From NCBI RefSeq assembly GCF_041477585.1, contig NZ_JBGNYA010000001.1:1674001-1738000 (forward strand): a DNA stretch of 64,000 nt, in the 5' to 3' direction. Of this stretch, positions 15,765 to 25,095 are shown piece after piece. Position 1 is the first letter of the stretch. The number at the start of each line of letters is the position of its first letter. Position numbers and translations under genes: made by a program. The notes under the pieces were generated by a model, which worked only from the letters and a program-made list of their open reading frames with translations, did no database searches and was not told the DNA's origin. This DNA is from Halobellus sp. MBLA0158. GTDB lineage: Archaea; Halobacteriota; Halobacteria; Halobacteriales; Haloferacaceae.

Positions 15765-16913
15765 TCAGTGGTCGTGGCCGTCCCCGTCTTCGTCTTCGTG
15801 GCCCTCGGGGTGGGTCGGCGTCCCCGAGAGATTCTCGCCGTCGAAGCGCTTCGCGCGGAGGTACCGCGCCCGGTAGCGGTTCGCGCCCTCGTAGATGTCG
15901 GCCTCGCGGATCTCGTCGACGCGGCCGTCCGCGACGGCGTCGATGATCGCTTCGACCTGCTCTTTCTCCGAGGGAGTGAGTTCGAACTCGTACGTTCTGG
16001 ACTCTTCCTCTTCGAGTTTCGTCCACTTGCGCGCGGCGGCGACGACGAGGGAACACGGCTCCCGGCAGGGGACCGCGCCCGCGCCCCCGTCGGCCGCCAG
16101 CTCGTCGCCCGCCTCGTACTGCCACTGGCGGCGCTTCAGACACTGGGAGTCGACACAGCAGGCCTCGGCGATCCACTCGACGCCCTCCCGGGGGAGCTCC
16201 TCGATGACGTCGTAGATGCCGGTCTGGCGCTCGGCGGTCTCGCGCCAGTGGGTGACGTCGAGTTCGCCCTCGCGTTCGAGGTTCCAGTTGGGGATCGACG
16301 CGGGATAGAGGATGTCGAGCGTCTCCACGGCGTCGCGGCCGTCCAGTTCGGGGAAGACCCACCCCGACACGAGCGAGGGCGCGCTCTTGAGCGGGCGGTA
16401 ACGACCTCGGTCGTCGTAGGTGGCGATCTCCCGCGCGTCGAGGGGGTCCTCGTGGACGTCGAGTTCGTCGCGGTCGCGCCCCAGGTCGTCGGCGTGGCGG
16501 ATCTCGTAGGCGCGGTGGCCGTCCTCGCCGAGCGTCGCGGTGACGACGACCTCGCCCCACTCGGTCTCCATTCCGTCGCGGAGCGCGTCGTACCGCTCGG
16601 GGACGGGATGTTCGTGGGCGGCCTCCGCGCGGCGGAGGAACGCGCGCCGGTGGCGGCCGCGGTCGCCGACCGCGACCGCCCAGTAGTGCCAGTTCGTCAC
16701 GTACGGTGCGACGCCTTCGGAGCGAGCGAGCTCGCGGAACTCCGACTCCGAGAGGCCGTCGTGGCGGACTTCGTCGTCGCCGTTCGCGTCTTCGATCGCG
16801 AGCGCGTAGCCGTCGTCCGTCGCCTCGGCCTGGAGTCCGTCGAGGGCGACCGCGCCGTCGCTCTCGATCGCATCGAGGAGCGCGTCGAGCTGTTCGTCCC
16901 GCACGTCAGTCAC
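15765..16913 (-). CDS. DR2241 family protein (cobalamin/siroheme-linked, possible Fe-S protein)
   Basis: A 382-residue protein. A middle-to-C-terminal region carries EACCVDSQCLKRRQW and, about 25 residues later, VPCREPCSL. These five cysteines could ligate an iron-sulfur cluster. It ends in a His/Asp/Glu-rich tail (GHEDEDGDGHDH) that may bind metal. The start overlaps the end of the upstream chelatase gene by eight bases, and this pairing recurs in haloarchaea. A role in metal delivery or reduction for corrin/siroheme synthesis is inferred from the pairing. Confidence 0.75.
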   Translation of the reverse strand: MTDVRDEQLDALLDAIESDGAVALDGLQAEATDDGYALAIEDANGDDEVRHDGLSESEFRELARSEGVAPYVTNWHYWAVAVGDRGRHRRAFLRRAEAAHEHPVPERYDALRDGMETEWGEVVVTATLGEDGHRAYEIRHADDLGRDRDELDVHEDPLDAREIATYDDRGRYRPLKSAPSLVSGWVFPELDGRDAVETLDILYPASIPNWNLEREGELDVTHWRETAERQTGIYDVIEELPREGVEWIAEACCVDSQCLKRRQWQYEAGDELAADGGAGAVPCREPCSLVVAAARKWTKLEEEESRTYEFELTPSEKEQVEAIIDAVADGRVDEIREADIYEGANRYRARYLRAKRFDGENLSGTPTHPEGHEDEDGDGHDH

Positions 16914-17805
16914 CCGCCGCCTGCGTCTCGGTGTCTGTCTCGGCCTCGGCCTCGCGGGTCGCCTCGCGCACGGTCGCGATGGCCTCCTCGATGTCGGCGC
17001 CGGCGTCGGCGGCGCGTTCGAGGATCACGTCGGCCATCAGGCCCTCGGTCCCGACCGCGCCGGCGTACCAGATCCGGTGGCCGTCGACCTCCGCGGGCAC
17101 GTCGTAGCCCGTCCGGTAGTCGTCTGTGAGCCCCATATCCTCGGGGATGTCCTCCTGGGTGTGGAAGCCGTCGGCGATGAAAAGCGGCACGACGACGACG
17201 TCCTCGCTCTCGAAGTACTCCGTCACGTCGTCGACCTCCGGCTCCTCGTCCATGTAGAGCGCCTGCACCTCGTCGAAGCGGTCCATCTCGCGGACGCGCT
17301 CGGCGTGGTACTCGATCGCCTTCGCGGAGTTCTCGTTGCGCTCGGTGCCGTGGCCGACGACCGCGAGGCCGAACCCCTCGCCGACGTCGGGGTCGCCGGT
17401 CACCGTCTCGGCGCGGCGGACCAGGACGTCCGTCATCGCCTCGTGGGTCCCGACCGGGCCGCAGTAGTGGACGGTCTGGCCGGTGTCCGCGGCGGTCAGC
17501 GTGGCGGTGTCGGCGCTGAGGCCGTCGGAGTCCCACTCGGAGACGTCCCAGCCCGACAGCCGGAGCTCCCGCGGGATCACCTGCTCGGTGAAGTACCCCT
17601 CGCTGATGAAAAGCGGGACGACGTACACCTCGTCGGACTCCACGGTCCGGAGGACCTCCCTGAGAGAGGGTTCCTCCTTCCAGAAGCCCGTCTTCACCTC
17701 GTCGAACGCGCCCGTCTCGCGGATGGTGTCCGCGTGGTGGTGTGTCGGCGCCGACGAGTCGGGGTTGAGGTGCGACCCGTGCGCGACGATGACCAGCGCT
17801 TGCAT
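16906..17805 (-). CDS. Sirohydrochlorin cobaltochelatase/ferrochelatase, long CbiX type
   Basis: A 299-residue protein made of two CbiX-like halves. Half one starts LVIVAHGSHLNPDSS, half two LAVVGHGTERNENS; each has a metal/tetrapyrrole-contact His and a VVPLFIS/VVPLFIA block followed by GYFTEQ or GFHTQED. Such two-domain chelatases insert cobalt or iron into sirohydrochlorin for vitamin B12 or siroheme. There is no obvious histidine-rich metal store in this protein; the neighbouring DR2241 protein has one. Start ATG 17805 matches the family N-terminus. Confidence 0.9.
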   Translation of the reverse strand: MQALVIVAHGSHLNPDSSAPTHHHADTIRETGAFDEVKTGFWKEEPSLREVLRTVESDEVYVVPLFISEGYFTEQVIPRELRLSGWDVSEWDSDGLSADTATLTAADTGQTVHYCGPVGTHEAMTDVLVRRAETVTGDPDVGEGFGLAVVGHGTERNENSAKAIEYHAERVREMDRFDEVQALYMDEEPEVDDVTEYFESEDVVVVPLFIADGFHTQEDIPEDMGLTDDYRTGYDVPAEVDGHRIWYAGAVGTEGLMADVILERAADAGADIEEAIATVREATREAEAETDTETQAAGD

Positions 17806-17938
17806 AGGGAGAACTGAGAGCGGAACGCCCTTAGTGACTTCGGGTTCCGCGAACGAATGTTTCGATTTCCGAAGGCGGACCTCGCGCTCGCGAAAAGGAT
17901 CCCCGAGACTTTTGGCCCCGACCGCCGAGCAACGGGAT

Positions 17939-18472
17939 ATGTCACTGGCCGCCGAGACGCGGGCCGCCGTGCGCGCCCGCCCGTGGCTCCTCCGGGCGCT
18001 CCGCGCGGGCGCGGTGAACTACGCCGCCGCCGCGGAGACTCTGGACGTCGACGGCGACACGGACTCGATCGCGACCGCGCTCCGACGGTTCGCAGAGGAC
18101 CTCGATCCGCTGGACGCGGGGAGCCGCGAGGCCACGATCCGGATGCGGAGCGGCGTCGGCCTCGCGGGCGTCGACGTGCTCACCGGCGAGAGCGCCGCCG
18201 ACTCGGGCGCCGAAACCGACGACGCCGACGTCCTGCTCGCGGTCGGCGAGGAGGCGATCGTCACGACCGACGGGAGCCTGACGGCGATCCTCGCCGAGGG
18301 CGACGTCGACGCCGCGGCGCTTTCGGCCGTCGTCGACCGGCTCCGGGCGGAGAACGTCGTCGTCGACGCCGCGGGGCTCGCGGGCGGGACGCTCGTGGTG
18401 GTCGTCCCGCGGAGCGACGGCGCGAACGCGCTCCGGCACGTCGAGTCCGCGCTGGAGTCGGTGCCGGCGTAG
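17939..18472 (+). CDS. Conserved haloarchaeal protein, wHTH-like N-terminus
   Basis: A 177-residue protein. ATG 17939 is chosen because the conserved-looking sequence starts there (MSLAAETRAAVRARPWLLRALRAGAVNYAAAA), although the frame is open far upstream. Residues 10-60 resemble a small helical domain with a recognition-like helix (DSIATALRRFAEDL). Residues 75-177 form an alpha/beta part that may be ACT-like. I do not recognise a function; it could be a regulator. It is divergent from the cbiX-like gene. Confidence 0.7.
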   Translation: MSLAAETRAAVRARPWLLRALRAGAVNYAAAAETLDVDGDTDSIATALRRFAEDLDPLDAGSREATIRMRSGVGLAGVDVLTGESAADSGAETDDADVLLAVGEEAIVTTDGSLTAILAEGDVDAAALSAVVDRLRAENVVVDAAGLAGGTLVVVVPRSDGANALRHVESALESVPA

Positions 18473-18488
18473 CGCGGTCGCACCCCCA

Positions 18489-18539
18489 GCGGAGCGGGCC
18501 GTACTCCCGGCAGAACCACACCTCCGGCGGAGCGGGCCG
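18489..18539. repeat. Two 13-bp direct repeats in a convergent intergenic gap
   Basis: GCGGAGCGGGCCG occurs at 18489-18501 and 18527-18539, each preceded by a C-rich CAC-CC stretch. The 38-bp period fills most of the gap between two convergent genes. It may be a simple tandem duplication; there is no stem-loop. Confidence 0.6.
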
Positions 18540-18545
18540 CAGGCC

Positions 18546-19523
18546 TCACCCGTCGAGATCGACGTCGAGATCCAGCTTTTCGACCGACTCGCGGACGACC
18601 CCGGCCGACTCGTCGAGGGCCTGTCGCTCGTCTTCGGAGAGATCGAACTCCAGGACCTCGCGGACGCCGCCGCGGTTGACGACGCACGGGAGGCTCACGT
18701 ACACGCCGTCGAGGCCGTGCTGGCCGTCGACGAGCGTCGAGACGGTGAGGATGGCGTCGTCGTCGCCGAGGATCCGCTCTACGGTCGCCGTCACCGAGCG
18801 CGCGACGCCGTAGTTGGTCCGGCCCTTGCGCTCGATGATCTCGTAGGCCGCGTTCCGGACCTCCGTCTCGACGCGGGCTCTGAGGTCGGCCACGTCGTCG
18901 ACGCCGCGGAGGTCGCAGTACGTCTCCAGCGGGACGCCGCCGAGGTTCGCCGAACTCCAGACCAGCACCTCGCTGTCGCCGTGCTCGCCGATCACATAGG
19001 CGTGGACGTTCCCCGGCGCGATGTCGAACTCGCGGCTCAGCGCGTGGCGGAACCGCGCGGTGTCGAGGACGGTCCCCGACCCGATCACGCGATCGGCCGG
19101 GAGGTCCGAGACCGCCCAGGCCACCTGCGAGAGCACGTCGACGGGATTCGTCACCACGAGGACGACGGCGTCGTCGTCCATCTCGGCGGTCACTTTCGGG
19201 ATCAGGTCCGCGAAGATCTCCGCGTTGCGCTCCAACAGCTCCAGTCGCGACTCGCCGGCCTCCTGGCTCGCGCCCGCGGTGACGACCACGACGTCGGCGT
19301 CCCAGCAGTCCTCGTAGTCGCCGGTCCGGACCCGTACGGGGGAGGTGAAGAACGCGCCGTGGTCGAGGTCCATCGCCTCGCCCTCGGCGCGCTCCTCGTC
19401 GACGTCGACGAGGACGATCTCGCCGACGAGGCCGCTGTCCATCAGCGCGAAGGCCGTGCTTGATCCGACCGCGCCCGCCCCGCCGACGACGGCGACCGTT
19501 CCGGTTCCACGGCTCCCTGGCAT
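18546..19523 (-). CDS. L-lactate dehydrogenase-like NAD-dependent 2-hydroxyacid dehydrogenase
   Basis: A 325-residue LDH/MDH-superfamily enzyme. The NAD-binding GGAGAVGSS is at about residues 14-22. The substrate loop reads TAGASQEAGESRLELLERN: the position that is Arg in malate dehydrogenases is Gln, as in lactate dehydrogenases. SGTVLDTARFRHALS, IGEHGDSEVLVWSSANLGGVPL (catalytic His) and YEIIERKGRTNYGVA are also of the LDH type. It would interconvert pyruvate and L-lactate. Automated annotation may call it malate dehydrogenase. The gene stands alone, with an AT-rich leader before ATG 19523. Confidence 0.85.
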   Translation of the reverse strand: MPGSRGTGTVAVVGGAGAVGSSTAFALMDSGLVGEIVLVDVDEERAEGEAMDLDHGAFFTSPVRVRTGDYEDCWDADVVVVTAGASQEAGESRLELLERNAEIFADLIPKVTAEMDDDAVVLVVTNPVDVLSQVAWAVSDLPADRVIGSGTVLDTARFRHALSREFDIAPGNVHAYVIGEHGDSEVLVWSSANLGGVPLETYCDLRGVDDVADLRARVETEVRNAAYEIIERKGRTNYGVARSVTATVERILGDDDAILTVSTLVDGQHGLDGVYVSLPCVVNRGGVREVLEFDLSEDERQALDESAGVVRESVEKLDLDVDLDG

Positions 19524-19657
19524 AGAAAGATATTATTTCCGTGTCGAGTAATCTTTTGTGGCGTCAGCGCAGCGCGGGTCCACAGAGCGAGCGCCCATAG
19601 GGTGCCGCGTCGCGCGTTCCGACGGCTTGAAAAACGCGTCTGCAGTAAGAACCGCTA

Positions 19658-21145
19658 ATGACGCTGTCCGTGACCAACACCCTGACGGGCGAGCGCGAGG
19701 AGTTCGAGCCGCGGAACGACGACGAGGTCCTGCTGTACGTCTGCGGGCTGACGGTCTCGGACGACGCGCACCTGGGCCACGCCCGGCTGTGGGCGCACGC
19801 GGACGTGATGCACCGCTGGCTGGAACACGAGGGCTACGACGTCCGGCACGTCGAGAACTTCACCGACGTCAACGAGAAGATCGTCGCGCGGATCGGCGAG
19901 GAGTACGGGGAGAGCGAGCCCGAGGTCGCAGAGCACTTCACCTCCCACGTCATCCGCGACATGCGCGGGCTGAACCTCAAGCGGGCGGAGGTCTATCCCC
20001 GCGTCTCCGAGCACGTCCCCGAGATCATCGACCTCGTGGAGACGCTCGTCGAGAAGGGCTACGCCTACGAGTCGAACGGCTCGGTCTACTTCGACGTGAC
20101 CGCCTTCGAGGAGTACGGCAAGCTCTCGAATCAGCGGCTCGACGAGATCGAGACCCAGGGCCCCGAGGACGAGCGCTCCGAGAAGCACCACCCCGCGGAC
20201 TTCGCCCTCTGGAAGGCCGGCGCCGTCGACCCCGACGACGTCGCCGAGCACCGCGATCCCGACCTCGACCCGATCGAGGAGGCCCGCGGCGAGACCTGGG
20301 AGTCGCCGTGGGGCGAGGGGCGGCCCGGCTGGCACATCGAGTGCTCGGCGATGTCGATGACGCATCTGGACGACACCATCGACATCCACGTCGGCGGCCG
20401 CGACCTGGTCTTCCCGCACCACGAGAACGAGGTCGCCCAGAGCGAGGCCGCGACGGGCCAGCAGTTCGCGCGCTACTGGCTCCACGTCGGCCTGCTCCAG
20501 ACCGCCGGCGACAAGATGTCCTCCAGCTTGGGGAACTTCCTCACCGTCGACGACGCCCTCGACCGGTACGGCGTCGACGTCGTCCGGACGTTCTACTGCT
20601 CGACCGGCTACCGCGGCGAACAGACCTTCGGCGAGGCCGAGATGAACGAGGCCGAAGAGCGCTGGGAGCGGCTCGAACGCGCCTACGAGACCGCCGTCGC
20701 GGCCGCCGACAGCACCGACGCCTACGCGAAAGTCGAAGACGAGTCGTTCCGCGACGCCGTGGCGTCGACCCGCGAGGACTTCCGCGCGGCGATGAACGAC
20801 GACTTCAACGTCCGCGAGGCGATGGCCGCGCTGCTCGAACTCGCGACGGCGGTGAACCGCCACGTCGACGAGCGCGAGGCGTACGACTTCTGGGCGCTCC
20901 GGGAGGCGACGGAGGCCTTCGAGGACCTCGGCGGCGACGTGTTCGGGCTCTCGCTCGGCGAGTCGGGCGACGGCGAGGGCACCGTCACGCTCGCCGAGGA
21001 GCTGGTCGAGCTCGTTCTCGACGTCCGCGAGGCCGAGCGCGAGGCCGGAAACTACGAGCGCGCGGACGAACTCCGCGACGAACTCACCGCGCTCGGCGTC
21101 GAGGTCCAGGACAGCGACGACGGACCGACGTACCGCTTCGAGTAG
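19658..21145 (+). CDS. cysS: Cysteine--tRNA ligase
   Basis: A 495-residue class I aminoacyl-tRNA synthetase. The HIGH motif is HLGH at residues 38-41, Cys29 lies in the zinc-site VCGLTV, and WHIECSAMS plus [13 protein letters not shown] supply the other zinc ligands. The KMSKS loop reads KMSSS at about 286-290, and the DALR-type C-terminal domain follows. It charges tRNA-Cys with cysteine, so this organism uses the direct route. It is preceded by an intergenic region with the divergent dehydrogenase gene. Confidence 0.97.
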   Translation: MTLSVTNTLTGEREEFEPRNDDEVLLYVCGLTVSDDAHLGHARLWAHADVMHRWLEHEGYDVRHVENFTDVNEKIVARIGEEYGESEPEVAEHFTSHVIRDMRGLNLKRAEVYPRVSEHVPEIIDLVETLVEKGYAYESNGSVYFDVTAFEEYGKLSNQRLDEIETQGPEDERSEKHHPADFALWKAGAVDPDDVAEHRDPDLDPIEEARGETWESPWGEGRPGWHIECSAMSMTHLDDTIDIHVGGRDLVFPHHENEVAQSEAATGQQFARYWLHVGLLQTAGDKMSSSLGNFLTVDDALDRYGVDVVRTFYCSTGYRGEQTFGEAEMNEAEERWERLERAYETAVAAADSTDAYAKVEDESFRDAVASTREDFRAAMNDDFNVREAMAALLELATAVNRHVDEREAYDFWALREATEAFEDLGGDVFGLSLGESGDGEGTVTLAEELVELVLDVREAEREAGNYERADELRDELTALGVEVQDSDDGPTYRFE

Positions 21146-21166
21146 CCCCGGAGTCGCCGCCGCGGC

Positions 21167-21454
21167 CTACGCCATCGTGAACAGGTGTGAGTCGTCCGGG
21201 ATCTCGAACAGCCCCAGCCGGACGCCGGCGTCGAGCCAGCCGTAGCCGTAGGAGAAGGCCGCCAGCGCGTTCACCGGATCGTCGTTCTCGCGGAAGTGTC
21301 GCCCGTCTTCGAGATACGACAGCGCCATCTCCCGCACCTCTCCGGCGGCCTCGCCGAGCGGCGTCGACTCGGGGACGGCGACCTCGGCCGCCGCGAGCGC
21401 GTCGGCGAACATCTCCTCGTAGCGGTCCGTCTTCTCGTCCAAGTCCGCGGGCAT
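21167..21454 (-). CDS. DUF357 family protein
   Basis: A 95-residue helical protein with the DUF357 pattern: two long helices (DLDEKTDRYEEMFADALAAAE and GEVREMALSYLEDGRHFRE), then the conserved DDPVNALAAFSYGYGWLDAGVRLGLFEI. The family is widespread in archaea and has no assigned function; the tail resembles a TPR-like hairpin. The gene is convergent with cysS with a 21-nt gap. Confidence 0.88.
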   Translation of the reverse strand: MPADLDEKTDRYEEMFADALAAAEVAVPESTPLGEAAGEVREMALSYLEDGRHFRENDDPVNALAAFSYGYGWLDAGVRLGLFEIPDDSHLFTMA

Positions 21455-21540
21455 ACCGGTAGGCTCCGACGCCCGAGTACGTATGCCTCACGACGGCGAC
21501 CCGGCTCCGGTTCGAACGCTCGCAAACAGAACGAACGTTT

Positions 21541-23334
21541 ATGATGGTGTTGGTGCTTGTTGTGGACGGTTTGGTTGATCTACTCGGTGGTGCCGTCGTC
21601 GTCTCGGCGTTCGCGGCGGGCGCCGGCACGCTCGGCCTGATGTGGTATCTGCGGCAGTACCGCGAGGCGGTCAGCGCCACGTGGTTCATCGCCACGCTGG
21701 GCGTGCAGGCCCTCATCGCCTTCGCCTACGGGCTCGGCCTCCTCGTGTTCGACCCGGCGCTCCGCGCGCACGCCGAGGCCGTCGTGTGGGTCGGGCTGGC
21801 GTGGCTCGGACCGCTGTTCCTGGGGTTCGCCCTGAGCTACACGGGCCGCCGGGACCTGTTCCGCTCGCGGCGCTTCCGGACCCTGTTCGCCGTCCCGACC
21901 GTCGGCAGCCTCCTGGCGCTCACCCATCCGCTGCACGGACTGCTGTGGCAGGAGTTCCGGATTACGCCGCTGTTCGGGCTCGCGACGGTGCGCTACGAGA
22001 TCCAGCCGCTCGGGTTCGCCGTCGCGGCGATCGCGCTCGCCGCCGCCGCCGTGGCCGTGTTGCTGTTGGTCGAGACGATCGTCGCGTACGGGCCGCTGTA
22101 CCGCCGCGAGGCGATCGCCGTCGCGGTGAGCACGCTCCCGCCCGCCGCGGCGTTCGTCGTGTGGCTCGCCGGCGTCGGTCCCTGGCCCGAACTCAACCTC
22201 GGCGTGGCGATGCTGGTCCCGCACGTGCTCTTCGACGCGTACGCCTTCGTCGGCACCCACATGTTCGAGACGAACCCGACGACCCAGCGGGCCGCCGCCC
22301 GGAGCGCGCTCGACGACCTCGACAATCCGCTGTTCGTCGTCGACGCGGACGGGCGGGTGGTAAAGCGCAACGACCGCGCCGAGTCGCTGTTCGACGCCGA
22401 GATGGCGCCCCGACAGCCGATCGCGCTCGACCGCCTCGTCGGGGTCGACCTCGCGACGCTCCTGGAGGCGGGCGAGATCGAGGTCGACCGGGAGGGCGGC
22501 CGGGTGTTCTCCGTCTCCTACACCCCGCTGACCGACTCGGCCGACACCGAGGTCGGGGGGCTCGTGGTCCTGTACGACATCTCGACCGAACGGCGACAGA
22601 ATCAGCAGCTCGACGTCCTCAACCGCATCCTGCGGCACAACCTCCGCAACGAACTGACGGTCATCCTGGGGCGGGCCCAGCTCATCGAGTCGGCCGCGAC
22701 GGACTCCGATCTCGGGTCCCAGGCCGGCACGATCCGGAAGGCCGGCGAACGGCTGCGGTCCATCTCCGAGAAGGCGCGCGACTTTTCCCGCGTCGCCGAC
22801 CGGGAACCGCGGTGGGTCGAGACGGACCTCGCGTCGCTCGTCGCGTCCGTGGTCCACGAGGCCCGGGAGGCCCACCCGGAGGCCGAAGTCGACGTCGAGG
22901 TCGACGTCGGGGCCGAGGAGTCGCCGTCCAGCGTCCGCGTCGATCCCGACCTGCTGTCGCTCGCCCTCTCGAATCTCGTGGACAACGCGATCGTCCACGC
23001 CGTCGACGAGCCGACGGTGAGGATCCGCGTCTCCGACCAGGCCGGGAGCGGGAATGAGCGCGAGATCGAAAGCGGCCCTGAGGGAGGAACCGACCCCGAA
23101 CGCGGCGGAATCCGCATCGCGGTCAGCGACGACAATCCGGAGATCGACGCGTCCGAACTCGCCCCGATTCGGAGTGGCGACGAGACCGACCTCCAACACG
23201 GCAGCGGCATCGGCCTCTGGATCGTGAAGTGGTGCGTCACCGCGCTCCAGGGCGAACTGCGGTTCGAGTACGACGGCGGCAACGTCGTCGTGATCGAACT
23301 CCCGCCGGTAGAATCGGCGGACGGATCCCGGTAG
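21541..23334 (+). CDS. Membrane-bound PAS sensor histidine kinase (7TM N-terminus)
   Basis: A 597-residue protein. Residues 1-240 hold about seven membrane helices of the histidine-kinase 7TM sensor type. A PAS domain lies at 255-350 (NPLFVVDADGRVVKRND to YDISTERR). The phosphoacceptor is His366 in ILRHNLRNELTVI. The ATPase part has the N-box NLVDNAIVHA and a G-box GSGIGLWIVKW; the G1 region reads VSDDNPEI instead of the usual DxGxG, a degenerate nucleotide-lid motif. No response regulator is adjacent. The signal sensed is unknown. Confidence 0.9.
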   Translation: MMVLVLVVDGLVDLLGGAVVVSAFAAGAGTLGLMWYLRQYREAVSATWFIATLGVQALIAFAYGLGLLVFDPALRAHAEAVVWVGLAWLGPLFLGFALSYTGRRDLFRSRRFRTLFAVPTVGSLLALTHPLHGLLWQEFRITPLFGLATVRYEIQPLGFAVAAIALAAAAVAVLLLVETIVAYGPLYRREAIAVAVSTLPPAAAFVVWLAGVGPWPELNLGVAMLVPHVLFDAYAFVGTHMFETNPTTQRAAARSALDDLDNPLFVVDADGRVVKRNDRAESLFDAEMAPRQPIALDRLVGVDLATLLEAGEIEVDREGGRVFSVSYTPLTDSADTEVGGLVVLYDISTERRQNQQLDVLNRILRHNLRNELTVILGRAQLIESAATDSDLGSQAGTIRKAGERLRSISEKARDFSRVADREPRWVETDLASLVASVVHEAREAHPEAEVDVEVDVGAEESPSSVRVDPDLLSLALSNLVDNAIVHAVDEPTVRIRVSDQAGSGNEREIESGPEGGTDPERGGIRIAVSDDNPEIDASELAPIRSGDETDLQHGSGIGLWIVKWCVTALQGELRFEYDGGNVVVIELPPVESADGSR

Positions 23335-23447
23335 CGATACTGGGAGATGGCGCTGTGAGACAGTATTGCACACATCAGACAATTAGTGTGGCGAGCCTCG
23401 CGCACGACAGCGGAACCTAAAAGGGTCCTTCTCCCGAACGGACGGAT

Positions 23448-24515
23448 ATGACAGCAGACGCCGACGACGTCGTCGAACACCGACCGCTGATCGTGGCCGG
23501 GTCCGGCATCGCCGGTCTCTCGGCGGCGATCTACGCCGGGCGCTCGAACAACGACCCCCTCGTCTTCGAGGGCGACGAGCCGGGCGGCCAGCTCACGCTC
23601 ACGACCGAGGTCGACAACTATCCGGGCTTCCCGGAGGGCATCTCGGGGCCGGAGCTCGTCCAGAACATGAAAGAGCAGGCCCAGCGCTTCGGCGCCGAGA
23701 TCAAGAACGGCATCATCGCGAACGTCGAGGCCGACGAGCGGCCGTTCACCGTCGAACTCGAAAACGGTGACGTCTACACGGCCGATGCGGTCATCGCCGC
23801 CTCGGGCGCCTCCGCGCGGACGCTCGGCGTCCCCGGCGAGGACGAACTGATGGGCTACGGCCTCTCGACGTGTGCGACCTGCGACGGCGCGTTCTTCCGC
23901 GACGAGAAGATCCTCGTCGTCGGCGGCGGCGACGCCGCGATGGAAGAGGCGAACTTCCTCACCAAGTTCGCCTCGACCGTCTATCTCGTCCACCGCCGCG
24001 AGGAGTTCCGCGCCGAGGACTACTGGATCGAGCGCGTCGAAGAGAAGGTCGACGAGGGCGAGATCGAGATCATGCGGAACACCGAGCTGACCGAGATCCA
24101 CGGGAGCCGCGAGGAGGGCGTCGACCACGTCACCCTCGTCGAGCACCCCGAGGGCCACCCCAAGGAGAAGCTCGACGACCCCGAGACCGAGGAGTTCGAC
24201 TTCGACGTCGGGGCGGTGTTCTACGCCATCGGCCACACGCCGAACACGGGCTACCTCGAAGGCACGGGCGTCGAACTCGACGACGACGGCTACCTCAAGG
24301 CGAAGGGCGGCGAGGGCGGCGGCCAGACCGCCACCGACGTCCCCGGCATCTTCGGCGCGGGCGACGTCGTCGACTACCACTACCAGCAGGCCGCCACGGC
24401 CGGCGGGATGGGCGTCAAGGCCGCCCTCGACGCTGACGACTACCTCGAAGAGCTGGAACGAGGGGCGAAGGCGGAGGCGGGCGGCGAGGTCGCGGCCGCC
24501 GAGAGCGACGACTGA
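23448..24515 (+). CDS. trxB: Thioredoxin reductase-like NAD(P)/FAD-dependent oxidoreductase
   Basis: A 355-residue flavoprotein. The FAD motif GSGIAGLSAAIYAGRSN is near the N-terminus, the redox-active CATC is at residues 142-145, the pyridine-nucleotide motif VGGGDAAMEEA follows, and the C-terminal GIFGAGDVVD FAD block is present. The NADPH-site stretch VHRREEFRAEDYWIERV shows the HRR type that favours NADPH. It would reduce thioredoxin such as the product of 61142-61579. A TATA-like CCTAAAAG lies about 30 nt upstream, suggesting a leaderless transcript. The last 30 residues are an acidic extension. Confidence 0.93.
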   Translation: MTADADDVVEHRPLIVAGSGIAGLSAAIYAGRSNNDPLVFEGDEPGGQLTLTTEVDNYPGFPEGISGPELVQNMKEQAQRFGAEIKNGIIANVEADERPFTVELENGDVYTADAVIAASGASARTLGVPGEDELMGYGLSTCATCDGAFFRDEKILVVGGGDAAMEEANFLTKFASTVYLVHRREEFRAEDYWIERVEEKVDEGEIEIMRNTELTEIHGSREEGVDHVTLVEHPEGHPKEKLDDPETEEFDFDVGAVFYAIGHTPNTGYLEGTGVELDDDGYLKAKGGEGGGQTATDVPGIFGAGDVVDYHYQQAATAGGMGVKAALDADDYLEELERGAKAEAGGEVAAAESDD

Positions 24516-24611
24516 TTCACCTTTTCGGGCCTTCCCGGCCGCGCTCCGTGCGGTTCGTGACACGGGCCGGTCGACCGTCACGCTGAATGGCCGTCCCCCG
24601 CTGTGGCCGCT

Positions 24612-24980
24612 ATGCGACTTGTACACGCGGCGCTGTGGGTCTCTGACCTCGATCGCTCCCTGGCGTTCTACGAGGCGCTCGGGATGGAGGCGGGCTTGTC
24701 CTACGCGAGGGACGGCGTCGAGAACGTCTACGTCGGCGACGGCGAGGAGTCGCTCCAACTCAAGCACGACCCCGACCGCGAGCGCGAGATCGCGCCGGAC
24801 CGCACCGCCGTCGATCACGTCTCCTTCGCCGTCGAGGACCTCGATGCGACCGTCGACGCGGCGGTCGAAGCCGGCGGGTCGATCGTGACCGCGCCGACCC
24901 ACGTCGCGGAGGCCGATTCCGCGTTCGCGTTCGTCGCGGACCCGGACGGTCACACCCTCGAATTCATCGAGGGCCTGTGA
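24612..24980 (+). CDS. VOC family protein (glyoxalase I-like)
   Basis: A 122-residue single vicinal-oxygen-chelate domain: VHAALWVSDLDRSLAFYEALGM, then a matching second half IDHVSFAVEDLDATVDAAVEAGG, ending with FVADPDGHTLEFIEGL. Metal-ligand positions (His in the first strand, Glu in the last) match lactoylglutathione lyase-like proteins. Haloarchaea lack glutathione, so the substrate could be a methylglyoxal adduct of another thiol or something unrelated. ATG 24612 is chosen over GTG 24603. Confidence 0.87.
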   Translation: MRLVHAALWVSDLDRSLAFYEALGMEAGLSYARDGVENVYVGDGEESLQLKHDPDREREIAPDRTAVDHVSFAVEDLDATVDAAVEAGGSIVTAPTHVAEADSAFAFVADPDGHTLEFIEGL

Positions 24981-25095
24981 GCGTACAGCCCCGATTTGGA
25001 TTATCAACAGAGAAAACGAGTGGCGAACAGAGCGTGTCATTCTGTACCGCGACGGCCAGTAGATAGTTAACTGAGCCCTGACAGCCGGAGATACG

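Noticed and set aside
18546-19523. Malate dehydrogenase
   Set aside because: The substrate loop has Gln in place of the malate-specific Arg and other motifs are LDH-like.
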